Notes under the pieces: model-generated | Told to the model about the DNA's origin: nothing | Database searches by the model: none | The model's input: the letters and a program-made list of their open reading frames with translations, nothing else | Shown: piece after piece, positions 1-11,469 of the stretch | Layout: each line of letters begins with the position of its first letter | Numbering within the stretch: position 1 is the first letter of the stretch | Translations under genes and position numbers: made by a program | Assembly: GCA_964035575.1 (NCBI GenBank) | Contig: OZ037902.1 | Coordinates: 372,001 to 436,000 of the forward strand | Direction of reading: 5' to 3' | Length of the DNA stretch: 64,000 nt | From: Rhynchopus sp. YZ270_cl-10 | Taxonomy: Eukaryota; Euglenozoa; Diplonemea; Diplonemida; Diplonemidae

Positions 1-2160
1 AAGTGAGTAAGATGAACCTAAGTTTCTTGTGACCAGCCATCTTAAAATGAAAGAAGGAAAAGTTGCTTCATATACTAACTATTCTACTGAATAGAAGGTA
101 TACTAGAAAGAAAAGTTGAAAGTGCAAAAAAAACGTCTCACTTCATCGGCGGACGCAGGGCACTGGTTCTCCGCGGGTTATCGCACACCCCAGAGAGCAC
201 TTCATTAATATGCACACGAGAAATAATAACACCGGTGTGTCACGTTTTTTTTTTTTTGTGAACACATCCATTGTTTGCTTTATTTTTGTGTCAATCTGTA
301 AACATACAGTGATTTGCGCACTGTTTCTTCTTCTGGAGAACGTAACCACGATAGTAAAAGAAGTTGAGAACGTGACAAGACACAACCTCGTGTATGCAGG
401 CACGCACCACCTCCACTAAGAAGTCTATGAACAGGCCTATGTATGACGAACGCATCTCTCTCGTGCACCCATCGTACAAAGGAAACGGGGGGGGGGATGC
501 TAGTATGGTTTTGCTTGGTTTTGCTTGAGTAATGGGTGGGGGTGTGGGTGTTGTTTTGTTCTCAAGATTCCTCTTATCCTCTGACCCTTTAAAAAGAACC
601 CTGTGCAGCTAGGGGTTCTTAGTTGCCGAAAGAGAAGCGGGTGGGGGAGGGGGGGAAAGGGGGGGAAAGATGGATGTGCTTCTCGTGCACACACACACAT
701 ATCTTGGTAAAAGAAAAAAAAAAGTGTTGACTTCAAATACGACAGCCCGCTCGTGACAGTGTGCCTTGGTGTATGATGACTGGCTGTATCGGGGTGGACC
801 TCAACCATGCAAGTCGTACATCCATTTCGTGGTTTACATCTGGGGGAAAAAAATGCATTTTGCAAGGGAAAATAACGCAGGAAAGGAAGGTTGTGAATTT
901 TGCCTTTATTTTCTGGGGGGAAAAAAAATCTATCTTTTTCGGTCGGGCTACAGTTCTTAAAGTGATCGTAGCTCGCCCGATTTGGGCGGTGCTTTTTTGC
1001 TGCAAAATCCGCAAGAAGGAGACAGGCCAACGTTCAGCAAAAGTGTTGGGGGGGGGGGGGTGGCTGAAGGGGTGGTTCGCACTTCTTGAGTGCTTTGTAC
1101 ACCCGATATGCTGTTACTGCATATAATGGAGGGAGGGGGAAAACGGGGGGGTTAGTGGTGGCTGTAGTGTGATAATTGCCCATCACAATACGGCCACGAC
1201 TAGGGGTGGTGTTTGGCACAAAGTGTCACCCTGCTGCAGGTCGCTCTGTCTCGCGCGACAGAGCGACTGCAGCAGGGTGTAAAGAAAAAAGAAGAAACAC
1301 CAAAAAAAAAGTTGCCTAATACAAAGCCCTCTCGTGACAGTGTACCTTTGGTATATGACCGGCCGTACCAGGATGGACCCCACAACCATGCAGTCCTAAA
1401 AAAGAAAGAGGTGGAGCTGGAAGCTTCCACCTCTTTGTGCACACACATCTAAAAAAAGAAGAGTTTGGAAACATGAATTCAAGCCTCAGCCACCTTTGAA
1501 AAAAAAAGAAAAGAAAAGTTTATAAGATGAACCTAAGCCTCTCGTGCTTAGTCTGATTAGATTACTTAATGTTTTGAACATTGGTTATTCATCAATCTTT
1601 TTTGTTGTATTTTTGGATCCTTTTTGTTTTGTTTTTGTTTTTTTGTAAATATGCATATTCAAAAGTTTTTGTAGGGTGGTACATCTGTACCACAAGTCCA
1701 TGTTTCAGTCCTAAAACCTAAGCCTCTCGTGCTTAGTCACCTTAGTTAAAAACAAAAATTGGTAGCAAAGACAAGCAAAACGAAAAGAGAACAACATATC
1801 GTTGCTGGAGCAATAAAAACAAATTCGTTCAAAAAAAAAAAGGGTAGAAATCTGAATTTAAAAAAAAAAACGAGCTTTTTTTTAAAGACAGTGTTGGAGG
1901 ATGAATATAAAGTGAAAGGAAGGGGGGAGGGGAGGGAGTTGAGATGGGAATCCAAAAAAAAACTAGGCTATAAGAAAAAATCGAAAGTGGGGACAGGTTT
2001 GCGAGAAAAGTATGTGAAATGACATCAGCCTTTCACGGTAGAAAAAAAAGAAAAGAAGAAGAAGAAAAGGGGCATCAAGGGCCACGTACTAGGAGAGAAC
2101 CACCGTTATAGCTGCAACAAAAAAAAATCCCTCCCCAACAATAAATCATAGTGATAGCTC
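1..2160 (+). repeat. Intergenic DNA rich in short hairpin modules A-D
   Basis: No gene is supported here; the open frames are short and run through homopolymers. Modules seen: A at 8-47, 1516-1560 and 1713-1744; B at 440-478, 664-706 and a variant near 1405-1450; C at 724-842 and 1309-1398; D at 111-165. A and B are stem-loops opening AAGATGA and closing CATCTT or CACCTT around a CTCTCGTG-like loop. D pairs AGTGC with GCACT around CGCC/GGCG. The A copy at 1516 continues into TGATTAGATTACTTAATG, which recurs at 15208 and 38014. The family definitions are mine, from reading the sequence. Confidence 0.6.
1229..1281. repeat. 53-bp near-perfect palindrome
   Basis: Two arms of about 23 bp (CACCCTGCTGCAG... 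and its complement) meet at a CTCGCG centre with one unpaired G. It would form a cruciform or RNA hairpin. No target duplication is evident. Confidence 0.7.
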
Positions 2161-2512
2161 TCTTCTCGGGTGCCCCCCTAATCCTCCTATTTTCTTCTGC
2201 AATTTTTTTTTTCTAAAAAAAAATTTTGCCGCATTTTTACAAAAGGGTGAACCAATCATTATTTGTCCACCCCTTTGCGCCCCCTCCAATCATAAACCTA
2301 GACATAGTTTGGCATCTCGACGAGCAGATTAGGTTTTCACGCTTTTTCTTGAAGGAAAAAAAAAAGGGTTGTGAAAAGAAAATAATCGTGTATGACGTCA
2401 TCTACACTTTGTGTAGACGACCAGCCCTCAGGTTGTCACGTTGGCCGTGACCTATGATATCGCGTCGTACCTCGTGGAGCTAACAGCAGTTCCACGCAGT
2501 GTTTATGTTTTG

Positions 2513-4081
2513 CAGGGTAGATCCTTATTTTCGCTAAAAACGCTAAAAATCCCAGATTTATTTTCGTTTTTTTCCTTTTTTTTCTCTCCCGTTTTTGAAA
2601 TTTTTCGCGCAGGCCTGACGCTAACTTTCAGGTTTTTGGGAAATCGTGGGGGGTTGATGGTTTGTCCGCGAGCGCAGCGAGCGGAAAAATTGAGTGACGG
2701 TCTAAAAAAAAGTCCGACAAGCAGGTTGGTACTGTGCTGAGGCAGAATAGTGGTGTTTTTTTACCCATCTCAGTTGTCGTAGAACTAAACCCCAGAGGAT
2801 AACATAGGTTTTGGGGGTTTTCGCTGAAACTCGGTCGAGCCCAACCCAGCTCGTTAGGGCCTCCGGCGGAATGTGAGAATTCCTCGGTTATCCTACTGCG
2901 GAGTTCGGCACTGTATTGATATTTGCACCAGGCACGCGCAGTGACCTCAGTATATTTACAAAAAGAAACGGCGGTCGCGGCACCCATGGCGAAGCCACGG
3001 TACGCAACATTTCTGAAAATGTTGCCATAAAACGGCACTGTCGTTGGTAATTATCAACAGTTACCGTAAATTTTACTTCCAGATTTTGCTGAAACGAAAG
3101 TTTCTGGCGAAGCCACGGTACGCAACATTTCAAAAAATTGCGCTCAAAATTGCATATTTTTACTGCCAAACTAGTCATGGGAAGGGTGGGTTGCAATCTT
3201 GCGCCGCAGGCGCACGGTACGCTACTTTTTTTTCTTTCGCATGCTTCCTTTTCCTTCGGCATTTGACCAATTAAATCGCGTGCTGGCTGTGACCCTTGTC
3301 GGACACTGCGCCCTCTGACAAGGGAATACTTTCTAGAAACATTCTGAAAAAAAGTGGTAGTGCCCGGCATTAGCAAGAAAATTTTCAAAATTAAATAGGT
3401 AGTGCCGATGCACCAGCAGTTTGGGTAGGCGAGACCGCATTGGGTGAACCTCCGCGAGCGCAGTGAGCGGAAATTTTTTTTCCGCAGTTTTTGGGCAAAG
3501 TTCAAAATCCCACCAAAAATTAAGTGGGTATTTTCAACAACAATACTGGGGCCCTATGGGTTTTTGGATTTTGGCCTAACGGTGTTGTGTTTCTGCCTTG
3601 GTCCGGTTGAAGTCTTTATTATTGGATCTCATACTCCGTACAGGTGACTCATACCCGGCCTTTAACACACACGCACTTCTTCGACTCAGCACCAACCCTT
3701 TTACAATGGTCCGCTTTGCGGGTTTGTGGACATAGTAATTGTGTTCTTCAAAAATATGCTTCAAAATTGTCTTATGCAAGGTGACACTGAGCATTGACAC
3801 TCATTGGTCCTTGTCTTATGAAGTGATGAAAAATATTAAAGGGGCGTTGGCGGGCCGAAGGCCAGCCAAAAAAAACGGTAGCGAACTTTTACTTTTTTTC
3901 CTTTTGGTTTCCCCCTTATTTTGACTTTCCGGATCGATTGCGGACCGTGGTGGTGCCACTCTGTGGCTGGAAATTAGTAGGTAACGAAAAAAATGGGCCA
4001 GCGCAAAAAGGAAAAAAAAAAAGGAAAAAAAAATAAAAAATCTCGAATCCTTATTTTCACTTTCGCTAAGGATCTACCCTG
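2513..4081. mobile_element. Non-autonomous hAT-type transposon, 1.57 kb
   Basis: The ends are inverted repeats (CAGGGTAGATCCTTA at the left, its complement at the right) flanked by the exact 8-bp target duplication ATGTTTTG (2505-2512 and 4082-4089), as in hAT elements. No transposase frame was found inside. The interior holds GC-rich hairpins in AT-rich DNA (CGCGAGCGCAGCGAGCGG near 2670 and a variant near 3450) and a segment (GGCGAAGCCACGGTACGC...) at about 2983 and 3110 that recurs at 7242. Bases 3448-3590 match, inverted, about 51110-51240 inside another hAT element, so these non-autonomous elements share internal parts. Confidence 0.85.
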
Positions 4082-4364
4082 ATGTTTTGTGTTTTGTGTT
4101 TTTTTTTTTTTTGATAAATTGTTTGGATAAGTAGTGTTGCCACAGTTGTGTGCAATATCCCCTTTCCAATTAAAAGTTCGCTCTGAGACAAAGGACAGAC
4201 TTTAGCGCAAAACCGCGTGGTACAAAAGGCTTTTTCCCCCCTTTTTTTTTTGCGCCGCTGTTGTATCGACAATAGCCCATCCAAGGTGGGTTCTGGTACT
4301 CAAGTTTGGAACTCAAGTTTTGTTTTTCGTTATATTGTGTACCCGCCTTTACGTTTATGAGTTA
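4082..4364. other. Spacer with one module E copy
   Basis: The stretch between the hAT element and the next transposon holds no gene. Module E (about 4111-4165) follows a T run: GATAAATTGTT... then a GTGTTGCC core. Confidence 0.45.
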
Positions 4365-5039
4365 CCTACCCCCCCCCCCCCCCCCCCCCGTGCATAAGTC
4401 TGCGTATAAGTCCGATTTTTGGGGGGGCTGAGGGCCTCCGGACTTATACACGGGTATCGGACTTATACACCGGTTTTGTGCACCCAGGTACCCAGACCCA
4501 CGCAGTGTCACGTGACCTCAGTGTGAATGACCCACACGTGAGGGAATGTGACACCGCAAAATTTAACGACCGTTTTCAACGCCGCAGGCAGGCAAAACAG
4601 CGTTTGACTCAGAGGAACGCCTGCTGTGCAGGTATCAAACATGAGAACCAACTCCCAGCAACAAGGGGCACCTTTTGGCTGTTTGGGGTGCAAAGTTTTC
4701 CACAATGTTGCAGTAATAGGTTCACATCTTTGAGAATTGTGAGGATGATGTTTTGACATGAGAAGCGCGAAGATGATCCCTGGTGAACACACCGCCAATA
4801 AAAATAAAATTGCGCTCGCTTCGCTCGCGGAAAAACACCCCAAAAATTGTCCCCCGCTCGCTTCGCGAGCGGGAAAACGCCCCAAAAAAAAATCTCCCAC
4901 CACCAGTACACAGAACCGGTGTATAAGTCGGCCTGTGCATAAGTCCGATCCTGAGCCCAAATCTGCCCGGACTTATACACGGGTCATCGGACTTATGCAC
5001 GGGTAATGGGGGTCGGACTTATGCACGGGGGAGGGTAGG
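4365..5039. mobile_element. TA-flanked TIR transposon with TATAAGTCCG repeats
   Basis: TA dinucleotides (4363-4364 and 5040-5041) flank inverted ends reading CCTACCCCC...GTGCATAAGTC at the left and the complement at the right. Copies of GCATAAGTCCG or GTATAAGTCCG recur in both orientations near both ends, resembling subterminal transposase-binding arrays. The centre holds two GC hairpins with TTCG loops (about 4812 and 4850). No transposase frame is recognisable, so it is probably non-autonomous. TA duplication suggests the Tc1/mariner-pogo group. A 247-bp relative lies at 51672-51918. Confidence 0.75.
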
Positions 5040-5235
5040 TACAGCATAAAGGGGTTTTAGAAGAATAGTGATTGATGAAGGCACTTCCGACTGACCCACG
5101 TACGATGCCAGCTCTGAATGAAAGCGCAAAGTGCAAGAGATAAATCAAGATTAAAAAAAAAACTTCTTTCAAGGATAGAGTAGTGTCCAGCCGCGAATTT
5201 GCGTTGCTAGGAAAGGGAGAAAAAGAAAGAAAAGT
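5040..5235. other. Spacer
   Basis: A-rich spacer between two transposons; no gene seen. Confidence 0.4.
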
Positions 5236-5357
5236 TGGTGCTCCGGGAGGGGTCGATATTGACAGGTCGCTGACACAGGGACTTACACACACCCCCTGAT
5301 ATTGACAGGTCGCCGACAGGTCACCGACAGGTCGTTGACCGACTTCCGAAAGCACCA
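5236..5357. mobile_element. TGGTGC-family miniature element, 122 bp
   Basis: The ends are TGGTGCTCCGGG and CCGAAAGCACCA. The 5-bp direct repeat AAAGT (5231-5235 and 5358-5362) flanks it exactly. The interior has tandem TGACAGGTCGC-type units. It sits in the A-rich leader of a module A copy; removing it restores a normal leader. Relatives are at 51492, 57508 and 58486. The superfamily is not identified. Confidence 0.75.
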
Positions 5358-6341
5358 AAAGTGTATAAGATGATCCTAAGCCTCTCGTGCTTAGTCACCT
5401 TGTATACCTTCTTCAATATTTGTAAGATAATTATGCCTCTCGTGCACAACACATAAAACGAGAAATAGAAACTTAACACCACACGAGAAAAAAAAACCCC
5501 CCCCCCCCCCCATGGGAGAGGTTGTGAAATGCACACATCCTCGACCTGTTTGGTGAGGCGTGGCTCTGCAGCGCGGTTTTGTCTCTAGAACCGCAAAAGT
5601 GTGTTCAAAATGCTTTGTTTCTATTTTCCTCTTTCATTTTATGAGGTGTATAAAATAATTGCAAAAATGTAGAGATATTGATCAAAAGAAAAGAAAAGTT
5701 GAAAATGCAAAAACGCCTTACCATTCATCGGCAGGCACTGAATCAAAATAAATTATGTTAACAACAACAACAACATGAAAGAGAAAAAAATGTCTCAAAA
5801 AAAAATGTTACAAAACTGACACACTGGCGCGCAGTCACTCCAATTGATAGAAAAGAAGAAGAGAAAGAGTATGATGAAGATATTTTCAATTGAAAGATGG
5901 AGTTTTTTTTTTCCCAGCGTCGTCTCCTCTTTTGAAAAAATTGCTTTTTTTGCAAATAAAAGTTGACTTGAAAATACAAAGTCCTCTCGTGACAGTGTAC
6001 CTTGTATAAAGTAGAGTACACCCAGTACACAAGATTCTCAGAGCGAGAAAAAAAGAGGTGTGGCAATGAATTAAAGGGATTCACCTCGAAAGATTTTTTT
6101 GCTTAAAAGTTGCCTTGAAAAGCGCAAAACGCCTCGCTGGAGACAGGATGCAGTGGGGGTGGGTTGGTGGGGGGTTTTTTTTTGTAGTTTCGACAACCAC
6201 CTGTCCGAGAGGACGGGTTCTGTACACAAAGTTGCCGAAGGCCAATGAATTTCAAAGGTATAGATGCATGGTCATCCTCAACCCATCTTGAGTGAATTAG
6301 ATGACTGTCGTTTTTTTTTTTTTTTTGTTTTTTGTTTGTTT
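5358..6341 (+). repeat. Module-rich intergenic DNA
   Basis: Modules: A at 5364-5401, B at 5421-5453, D at 5696-5740 and about 6107-6155, C (short form) at 5961-6008. Bases 5515-5612 (GGCTCTGCAGCGCGG... then AACCGCAAAAGTGTG) recur at 19548-19632. Bases 6187-6230 carry a GAGGACGGGTTCTG motif that recurs near 31810. No gene is supported. Confidence 0.5.
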
Positions 6342-7047
6342 CAGGGCAGGAGCTTGGAATATGGGTTTGGGGCAAAATCGGGTCAAATTCTGTTAAATCG
6401 GGTCAGGGCCCGAGCTTTTCCGCCTTCGGCGGAAAAGCTCTTGTGAAGACAAACACATGCAGTATGAGAAGGCGCGTTTCACAAAATGGTACACGTTGAT
6501 GATACACAAGTGTTGTACCATCCCCGCGGAATGCATGTTGCCCTTGACACTGGCGATGAGGTCATCAAGGTAGGGTTGCGCAATGGAGGTGTGGAATGTG
6601 TGCGTAGGCACTCGCCAGTTCACGTACTCTCTCTGGGCAGGTGTCCCCTTCGAGAAAACGTCGGAGGGCGTTCCGTATCCCCGGCAAGACGTGTCACTGT
6701 CTGAGCCCCTCTTTGGTGTGTCACCCAGCGAGTTGATCCAATATCTGGATCGTCAGCTCGCGCCAGTAACCAACGGCTAGGTCGAGTTCGGGTTTGATCG
6801 GGGTGGAGCGCGCGTTTGAGGGCATTCTGGCTTCTTTGAGCTTCGTGCTCGTCACGATGGGGTCACATAGCAGTTCCTCATCCTTCTCAGACCCCCTCAT
6901 GCGACAAGTAGAGTACCCTACTTTTTTGATTTTTTCCCTCAAAAATCTATAGTTTTTTTTTTTTTTTTGCCCTGACCCGTTTTTTTCTATGGGGCCTAAG
7001 GAAATCGGGTCAATCTGACCCGATTTAACCCCCAAGCTCCTCCCCTG
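6342..7047. mobile_element. Non-autonomous hAT-type transposon, 706 bp
   Basis: The ends CAGGGCAGGAGCTTGG and CCAAGCTCCTCCCCTG are imperfect inverted repeats flanked by the exact 8-bp duplication GTTTGTTT (6334-6341, 7048-7055). AAATCGGGTCA motifs repeat inside both ends. The core (6443-6930) is unlike the flanks in having few homopolymers and looks as if it came from a gene, but no family is recognised. A GC hairpin (CCGCCTTCGGCGG) lies at about 6420. Confidence 0.85.
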
Positions 7048-7083
7048 GTTTGTTTGTTTTTTTTCTTTTTTTTTGGTTTTGTT

Positions 7084-7642
7084 CAGGGGACATTGGTAGT
7101 TTGAGATTTTGAAAAAAAAGCCGGTGTGAGCCAAAAAAGCCGGTGTGAGGCAATTTTTTTTTCCCCACGCATTTTTGGCAGAGACCTCCACAACTCTTTC
7201 CCCTCCGCGCCCTTGTCTAACCATATGGCATCAAAACTTTTCTGGCGAAGCCACGGTACGCAACATTTCAAAAATTGTGACATAAAATCGCACGCTTTTA
7301 TAGCCAAACTATGGTAAAGGTAGCTGTGACTATGGCCTAGGGTAGAGCTGTGGGCTACCGCTCGTCATTTTTAGCTGCGCCGCAGGCGCACGGTACGCTA
7401 CTTTTTTATGAGAGTTGCAAACATCTATTTCTTTTGATTGAACGGACCGATTGGTCTTTGTGGTGGGGTCACATGCACATAAGAAACCGCTACAGATGTG
7501 GTTGTAGCCTTGTATGAGGAGATAAAATTCAGAAAAAAATTCAAAAATCTGCCTTTTTCTTTTTTTTTTTTTTTTTCTCAAAATCCCACACCGGCTTAGC
7601 CGGTGTGGCCACACCTGCACACCGGCATACTAATGTCCCCTG
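7084..7642. mobile_element. Non-autonomous hAT-type transposon, 559 bp
   Basis: The ends CAGGGGACATTGGTAG and its imperfect complement are flanked by the exact 8-bp duplication GTTTTGTT (7076-7083, 7643-7650). Subterminal GCCGGTGTG motifs occur at both ends. The middle (7236-7410) is the GGCGAAGCCACGG...GCGCACGGTACGC block also found at 3110-3230 in another hAT element. No coding capacity is seen. Confidence 0.85.
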
Positions 7643-7650
7643 GTTTTGTT

Positions 7651-9622
7651 CGTAGTATAGACACACAAAACAGTGTTCTGTGTGTCCTCAAAAATGTATT
7701 TTATTTTCGCTTTTTCTTTCTTCAAAAGGTGGATAAAATGCACGCCAGTGCGGATGCAATAAAATAGTCGAGCTCATCCTTCGGGTGTCACTAATACAAC
7801 TCAACTAAAGAGTGGAGTTGATGGTGAAGACGCCTCTGGGATGTGGGGCACTGAAAAGAAAAGAAACGTTGAAAGTGCAAACGCCTCACCATTCATCGGC
7901 GAGACGTAGGGCACTGGAGAAAATGAAAAAAAAAAAAAAAACACATTGAAAGGATGAATGGACCTCTCGGGTACATCATGACAAAATTAATATGTAAAGC
8001 AGCAAAATACCAATAAAAAAATGGTGGAAACTAAAATAAAAGTTGACTTGAAATACAAAGCCCTCTCATGACGGCAATAAAAAAAGAGAAGTTGAAAGTG
8101 GAAAGCGCCTCACCGTTCATCGGCGGATGCAGGGCACTGAATAATATAAAAAAAAAACTTCAAAAAAAAAACAGGGGTGGGAGGGCGGTATCAAAAGCAC
8201 TGCAGCAGCAAAACACCGCAACAGCCACTTCCTCTCGCCTCTCTCTCTCGCTCCTATTTAAAAGAAAAGAAAACTAAAATTCATAAAAAAGGGAGGGACA
8301 TTTTGGGTAATAAGATGAAGTGTGAAAAGCACGAAAATAAAATAAAAAACCCCACCAGATAAAATGAATGGATGAATTAAAGTTTTTATGAAGAATTTTT
8401 GTTTGCCTTTTTTTTCATTTTTTTCTTTGTTATACTAGTGTAGACTTGATCGAAGGCTATGCAGGATTTGCTACAACGCGTTCTTTTCTTCGTGATGAGG
8501 GAGGACATCAAAACAAGACCTTTTTTTACATATATTTTCCCCCAACAGATCTTTGATGACTCGACAGGAAAGTAGAAATAATTGTTTGAAAACTTGGTTG
8601 TATTAGTGTAGCCACCCTAGAGTATGCTTCCACTTTTTGCACGCCAAAAATCAGATAATACTTTAACCTTGACGCAGATGAGATAAGAAAAGCAAGGAAA
8701 GGGGAAAAGACAACAGTCGATATCAAAGATTTTATTGGGTTGGATTTGCTGATCGGTACAAGCGCCTCAGGGACGTAGGCACTGACATTCTTCCCGCACG
8801 GTAGAGCCCAACCGAAAAAGGCAGGACCCAGGGGTGAGTCCGACACATACTTGAGTCTGGACCTTGCGACCTCCACCGTGTAGTGCGTGGATAAAAAAGT
8901 GAAGTTGATAGGTTCTACACAAAAAAAAAAAAAAACACCCCCTCGTGCACTCCTGTAAGATGAATGCAAGGGAAGTTACGATAGCCTTGTTTTGCTTGAG
9001 TGTGGCCCCCTGAATTGGATCAGCCCTGAGACAAGATTGCCCTCGATTGCCTCGAAAAAAAAAGGTAAAAAAATGTTAAAAACAACACTTCGTTGAAAGA
9101 GGACAGGGGGGGAAAGCAAGAGAGGGTTGAATGCACACGCATCTAAGTCTCTCAATTAAAAAAAATCAAAAAAAAAATCTTGGACGAGCTTTTGCAACTC
9201 TCCTTTGCAGGCCTACAACCAGACTGGGAACACTCTTCAATAAAGGGATGGGCAACACTGAGTCACCTCAATAGAATATTATAAAATATGTTCCCTTGTC
9301 GGGTCAAGACTTAGCAAAGATATGCTGCACACAAGAAACAAAACAAAACAAAACAAAATCGAGCTGTTTGCGGGGGAAAACAAACGAAAGAAAAGGGCTG
9401 AACCTACACTACCGTTCAGGACGCCTATTCAAAAAATAACCCCAACTTTCAAAAAAAATCAATGAATGTACATCTCTCCCTCATTATTCATTACCGACTA
9501 TTGCTATTCAACCCACACGAACCTCTGCTTTTCAAAAAAAAAAAGTTGACTTGAGATACAAAGCATTTACAATGATTGGTTGTACAGGGGGGAAAAAAGG
9601 GCTCCACTAAGTGCACCCTTTC
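7651..9622 (+). repeat. Intergenic DNA with modules, no gene
   Basis: Modules: D at 7808-7853, 7866-7917, 8089-8140 and a short form about 8757-8785; B at 7949-7981; C short forms at 8040-8076 and 9542-9586; E at 8597-8640 and an inverted E-like copy near 7765-7795. The remainder is A-rich. The open frame at 8526-8969 is built from homopolymer and module sequence and is not accepted as a gene. Confidence 0.5.
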
Positions 9623-10894
9623 TTATTTGAACCGCCGTACCACAGCGGGACACGACATTGTGCGCCTTGGCTCCCAGTTGTAGTCGGCAAAGTCCTCCTC
9701 CTCCTCTTCCTCGGCATACATAGGGGCTTCGGTGCGGCCACGAACAAGACCCCCCTCCACGCTGTCCCCACTGCTGCCACACCCACGGAGGGACCCGCAG
9801 CCAGACGAGCCTCCCCTCACGGACTGCTGTGTGTCCCCCTCCTCCTCGTCGTCTTCCTGCGATGCGGACCACTCTGCGTTGTCGCTGGTGTGGTCGCTGG
9901 AGGCGGTGCTGTGCTGTGCGTACTGCGACGACACCGCGGAGCCTTCAAAGCAGTCTTCCCTGGGGTGGGGGAAGCCCCCTCCCTGGATGGCTGTGTGGTG
10001 GCTGTGCAGTGCTGTGTGGGCAAAGCCTGTCTGGCTGTCTGTGGAAAATTTTGTGTTGTAGAGGTCCACGTTGTGCTGATGCTGCTGTTGCATTCCCTGG
10101 CTGTGGTTCTGCTTGTGGTCGTCCCTCGCACGACGTTCTTCTGCAGTCATCTTGCTCTCGTGGAGGTGCAGCCTTGCGCAGTTCTGGTCTGCGCAGGATG
10201 GAAACGCCGGGCACCGTTCGACGCCAGCGAGCGCCCGCCGCCACTGCTCCTGGCAGACCCTGCAGCGCAGTGTGACGAGACCCTTCCTGACACGCACGTT
10301 GTCCCATGAGTTGTGGCTGCAGGGGCGTGCGTGGTGCACGCTAGCTGTGTTCTGCTGACGACCATGCGGCCTGCGTGCTGCCTGCGCGCGCCCCTCCATA
10401 AACTCCTGGAACTGGTGGCGGTGCTGCTGCGGGTACTGCGCAATGCTCGGCACCGGCACCAGCACGGCAGAACCATGCGAGCCGATCCGCTCCTCCAGGG
10501 ACTGCTTCTTCGTGAACATATGCACCTTCTGGCACGCAGGCCCTGCGGCACACCCTCCGTTGTTGAACTGCGCACACCGCCTCTTCCTCCACGCAGAGTC
10601 GACCTGCGTACGCCACTGCACCTGGCACTCCCTGCACCTCAACGTCACCTGCCCCTTGATCACCCTCACATTGTCCCATGCGTTGTGTCCACACGGCGCG
10701 TTTTTGCCACGCGATGTGCTCTGCTGCATCTTGCTAGAAGACGGCACCCTCGATGGCGACGCCGAAGGAGACGGCGACGACGACGATGCAGGTGACGTCG
10801 AAAACGACGTCGAAGAGACCAACGAAGGGGAAGGGGCGTACTGAAGGAGCGGCATGTCGTTACTGTAGGGCATGTGGGTGTTCACAGTCTGCAT
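9623..10894 (-). CDS. Protein with two paired zinc modules (ribbon-like + CCCH), 423 aa
   Basis: A single-exon frame. A Ser/Pro-rich N-terminus is followed by two related cysteine modules. In module 1, C68 and H70 of CGHNAWDNVR plus C87-x2-C90 (LRCREC) look like a zinc ribbon, followed by C107-x7-C115-x5-C121-x3-H125, the classic CCCH finger spacing. Module 2 repeats this: C192, H194, C211, C214, then C228-x5-C234-x4-C239-x3-H243. Each ends in a basic EER stretch. The C-terminus is acidic (EEEEEED) and low in complexity. CCCH fingers usually bind RNA, so a role in RNA binding is an inference. No other exon is needed: the start is the only upstream Met and the stop lies 3' of a distinctive tail. 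Base composition is far GC-richer than the flanks, supporting a real gene. Confidence 0.85.
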   Translation of the reverse strand: MQTVNTHMPYSNDMPLLQYAPSPSLVSSTSFSTSPASSSSPSPSASPSRVPSSSKMQQSTSRGKNAPCGHNAWDNVRVIKGQVTLRCRECQVQWRTQVDSAWRKRRCAQFNNGGCAAGPACQKVHMFTKKQSLEERIGSHGSAVLVPVPSIAQYPQQHRHQFQEFMEGRAQAARRPHGRQQNTASVHHARPCSHNSWDNVRVRKGLVTLRCRVCQEQWRRALAGVERCPAFPSCADQNCARLHLHESKMTAEERRARDDHKQNHSQGMQQQHQHNVDLYNTKFSTDSQTGFAHTALHSHHTAIQGGGFPHPREDCFEGSAVSSQYAQHSTASSDHTSDNAEWSASQEDDEEEGDTQQSVRGGSSGCGSLRGCGSSGDSVEGGLVRGRTEAPMYAEEEEEEDFADYNWEPRRTMSCPAVVRRFK

Positions 10895-11386
10895 GATCGT
10901 CGTGATGGTTCCTTTAGAAAAAGGGTGTTGTTCTACTTAGACAGGAAGAAGGGGCCCACTAAATGTGTGTTGCTTTCCTACGCAGGGGGGAGGAAAGTGT
11001 ACTAAAGTGGGTGTGTGTGGGGACTGAGAAATCTGATGGATAGGGGGCTGTTATGAGAGGCTGGGGGGGGTGATGGGAATATGCAGTGTAACTATGTGGT
11101 TTTTGCAGGAGGTAACGTTCGAAACAAAGGTAGGGACTTTGCTTTGAACGTGACAATCTGCAAACCCGCATATGCGTCGAGACCACTTTCTTCATTCCAA
11201 GCACGCACAGATCGGACACATGACGCTTCGGTACCCAACATTGCAATGAACGTTAACAACGGGGCTTTGCTTTTTATTTTATTTTATTGTATTGAATACG
11301 TGAGGGTAGATGGGAACGGGGAATGGGGAGTCAGGGGAAGGGCGTGGAAGCGAAGGGAGAAAGGGGGAAGGCAGGAGCCACCAGAC
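10895..11386. other. 5' flank of the zinc-protein gene
   Basis: No further gene is seen. The first 100 bp presumably hold the promoter and 5' UTR of the minus-strand gene; I see no recognisable motif. Confidence 0.4.
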
Positions 11387-11436
11387 CAGGGGCTCCGCTA
11401 CCGTATAAAGTTCTGTTGCGGCGCAACAGAAGTCTG

Positions 11437-11469
<33 letters not shown>

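Noticed and set aside
5618-5660. Possible promoter TATA-like AT stretches
   Set aside because: AT-rich sequence is everywhere between genes; no positional support.
8526-8969. 147-aa minus-strand frame
   Set aside because: It runs through a poly-A tract and short repeat modules; no domain or coding-like composition.
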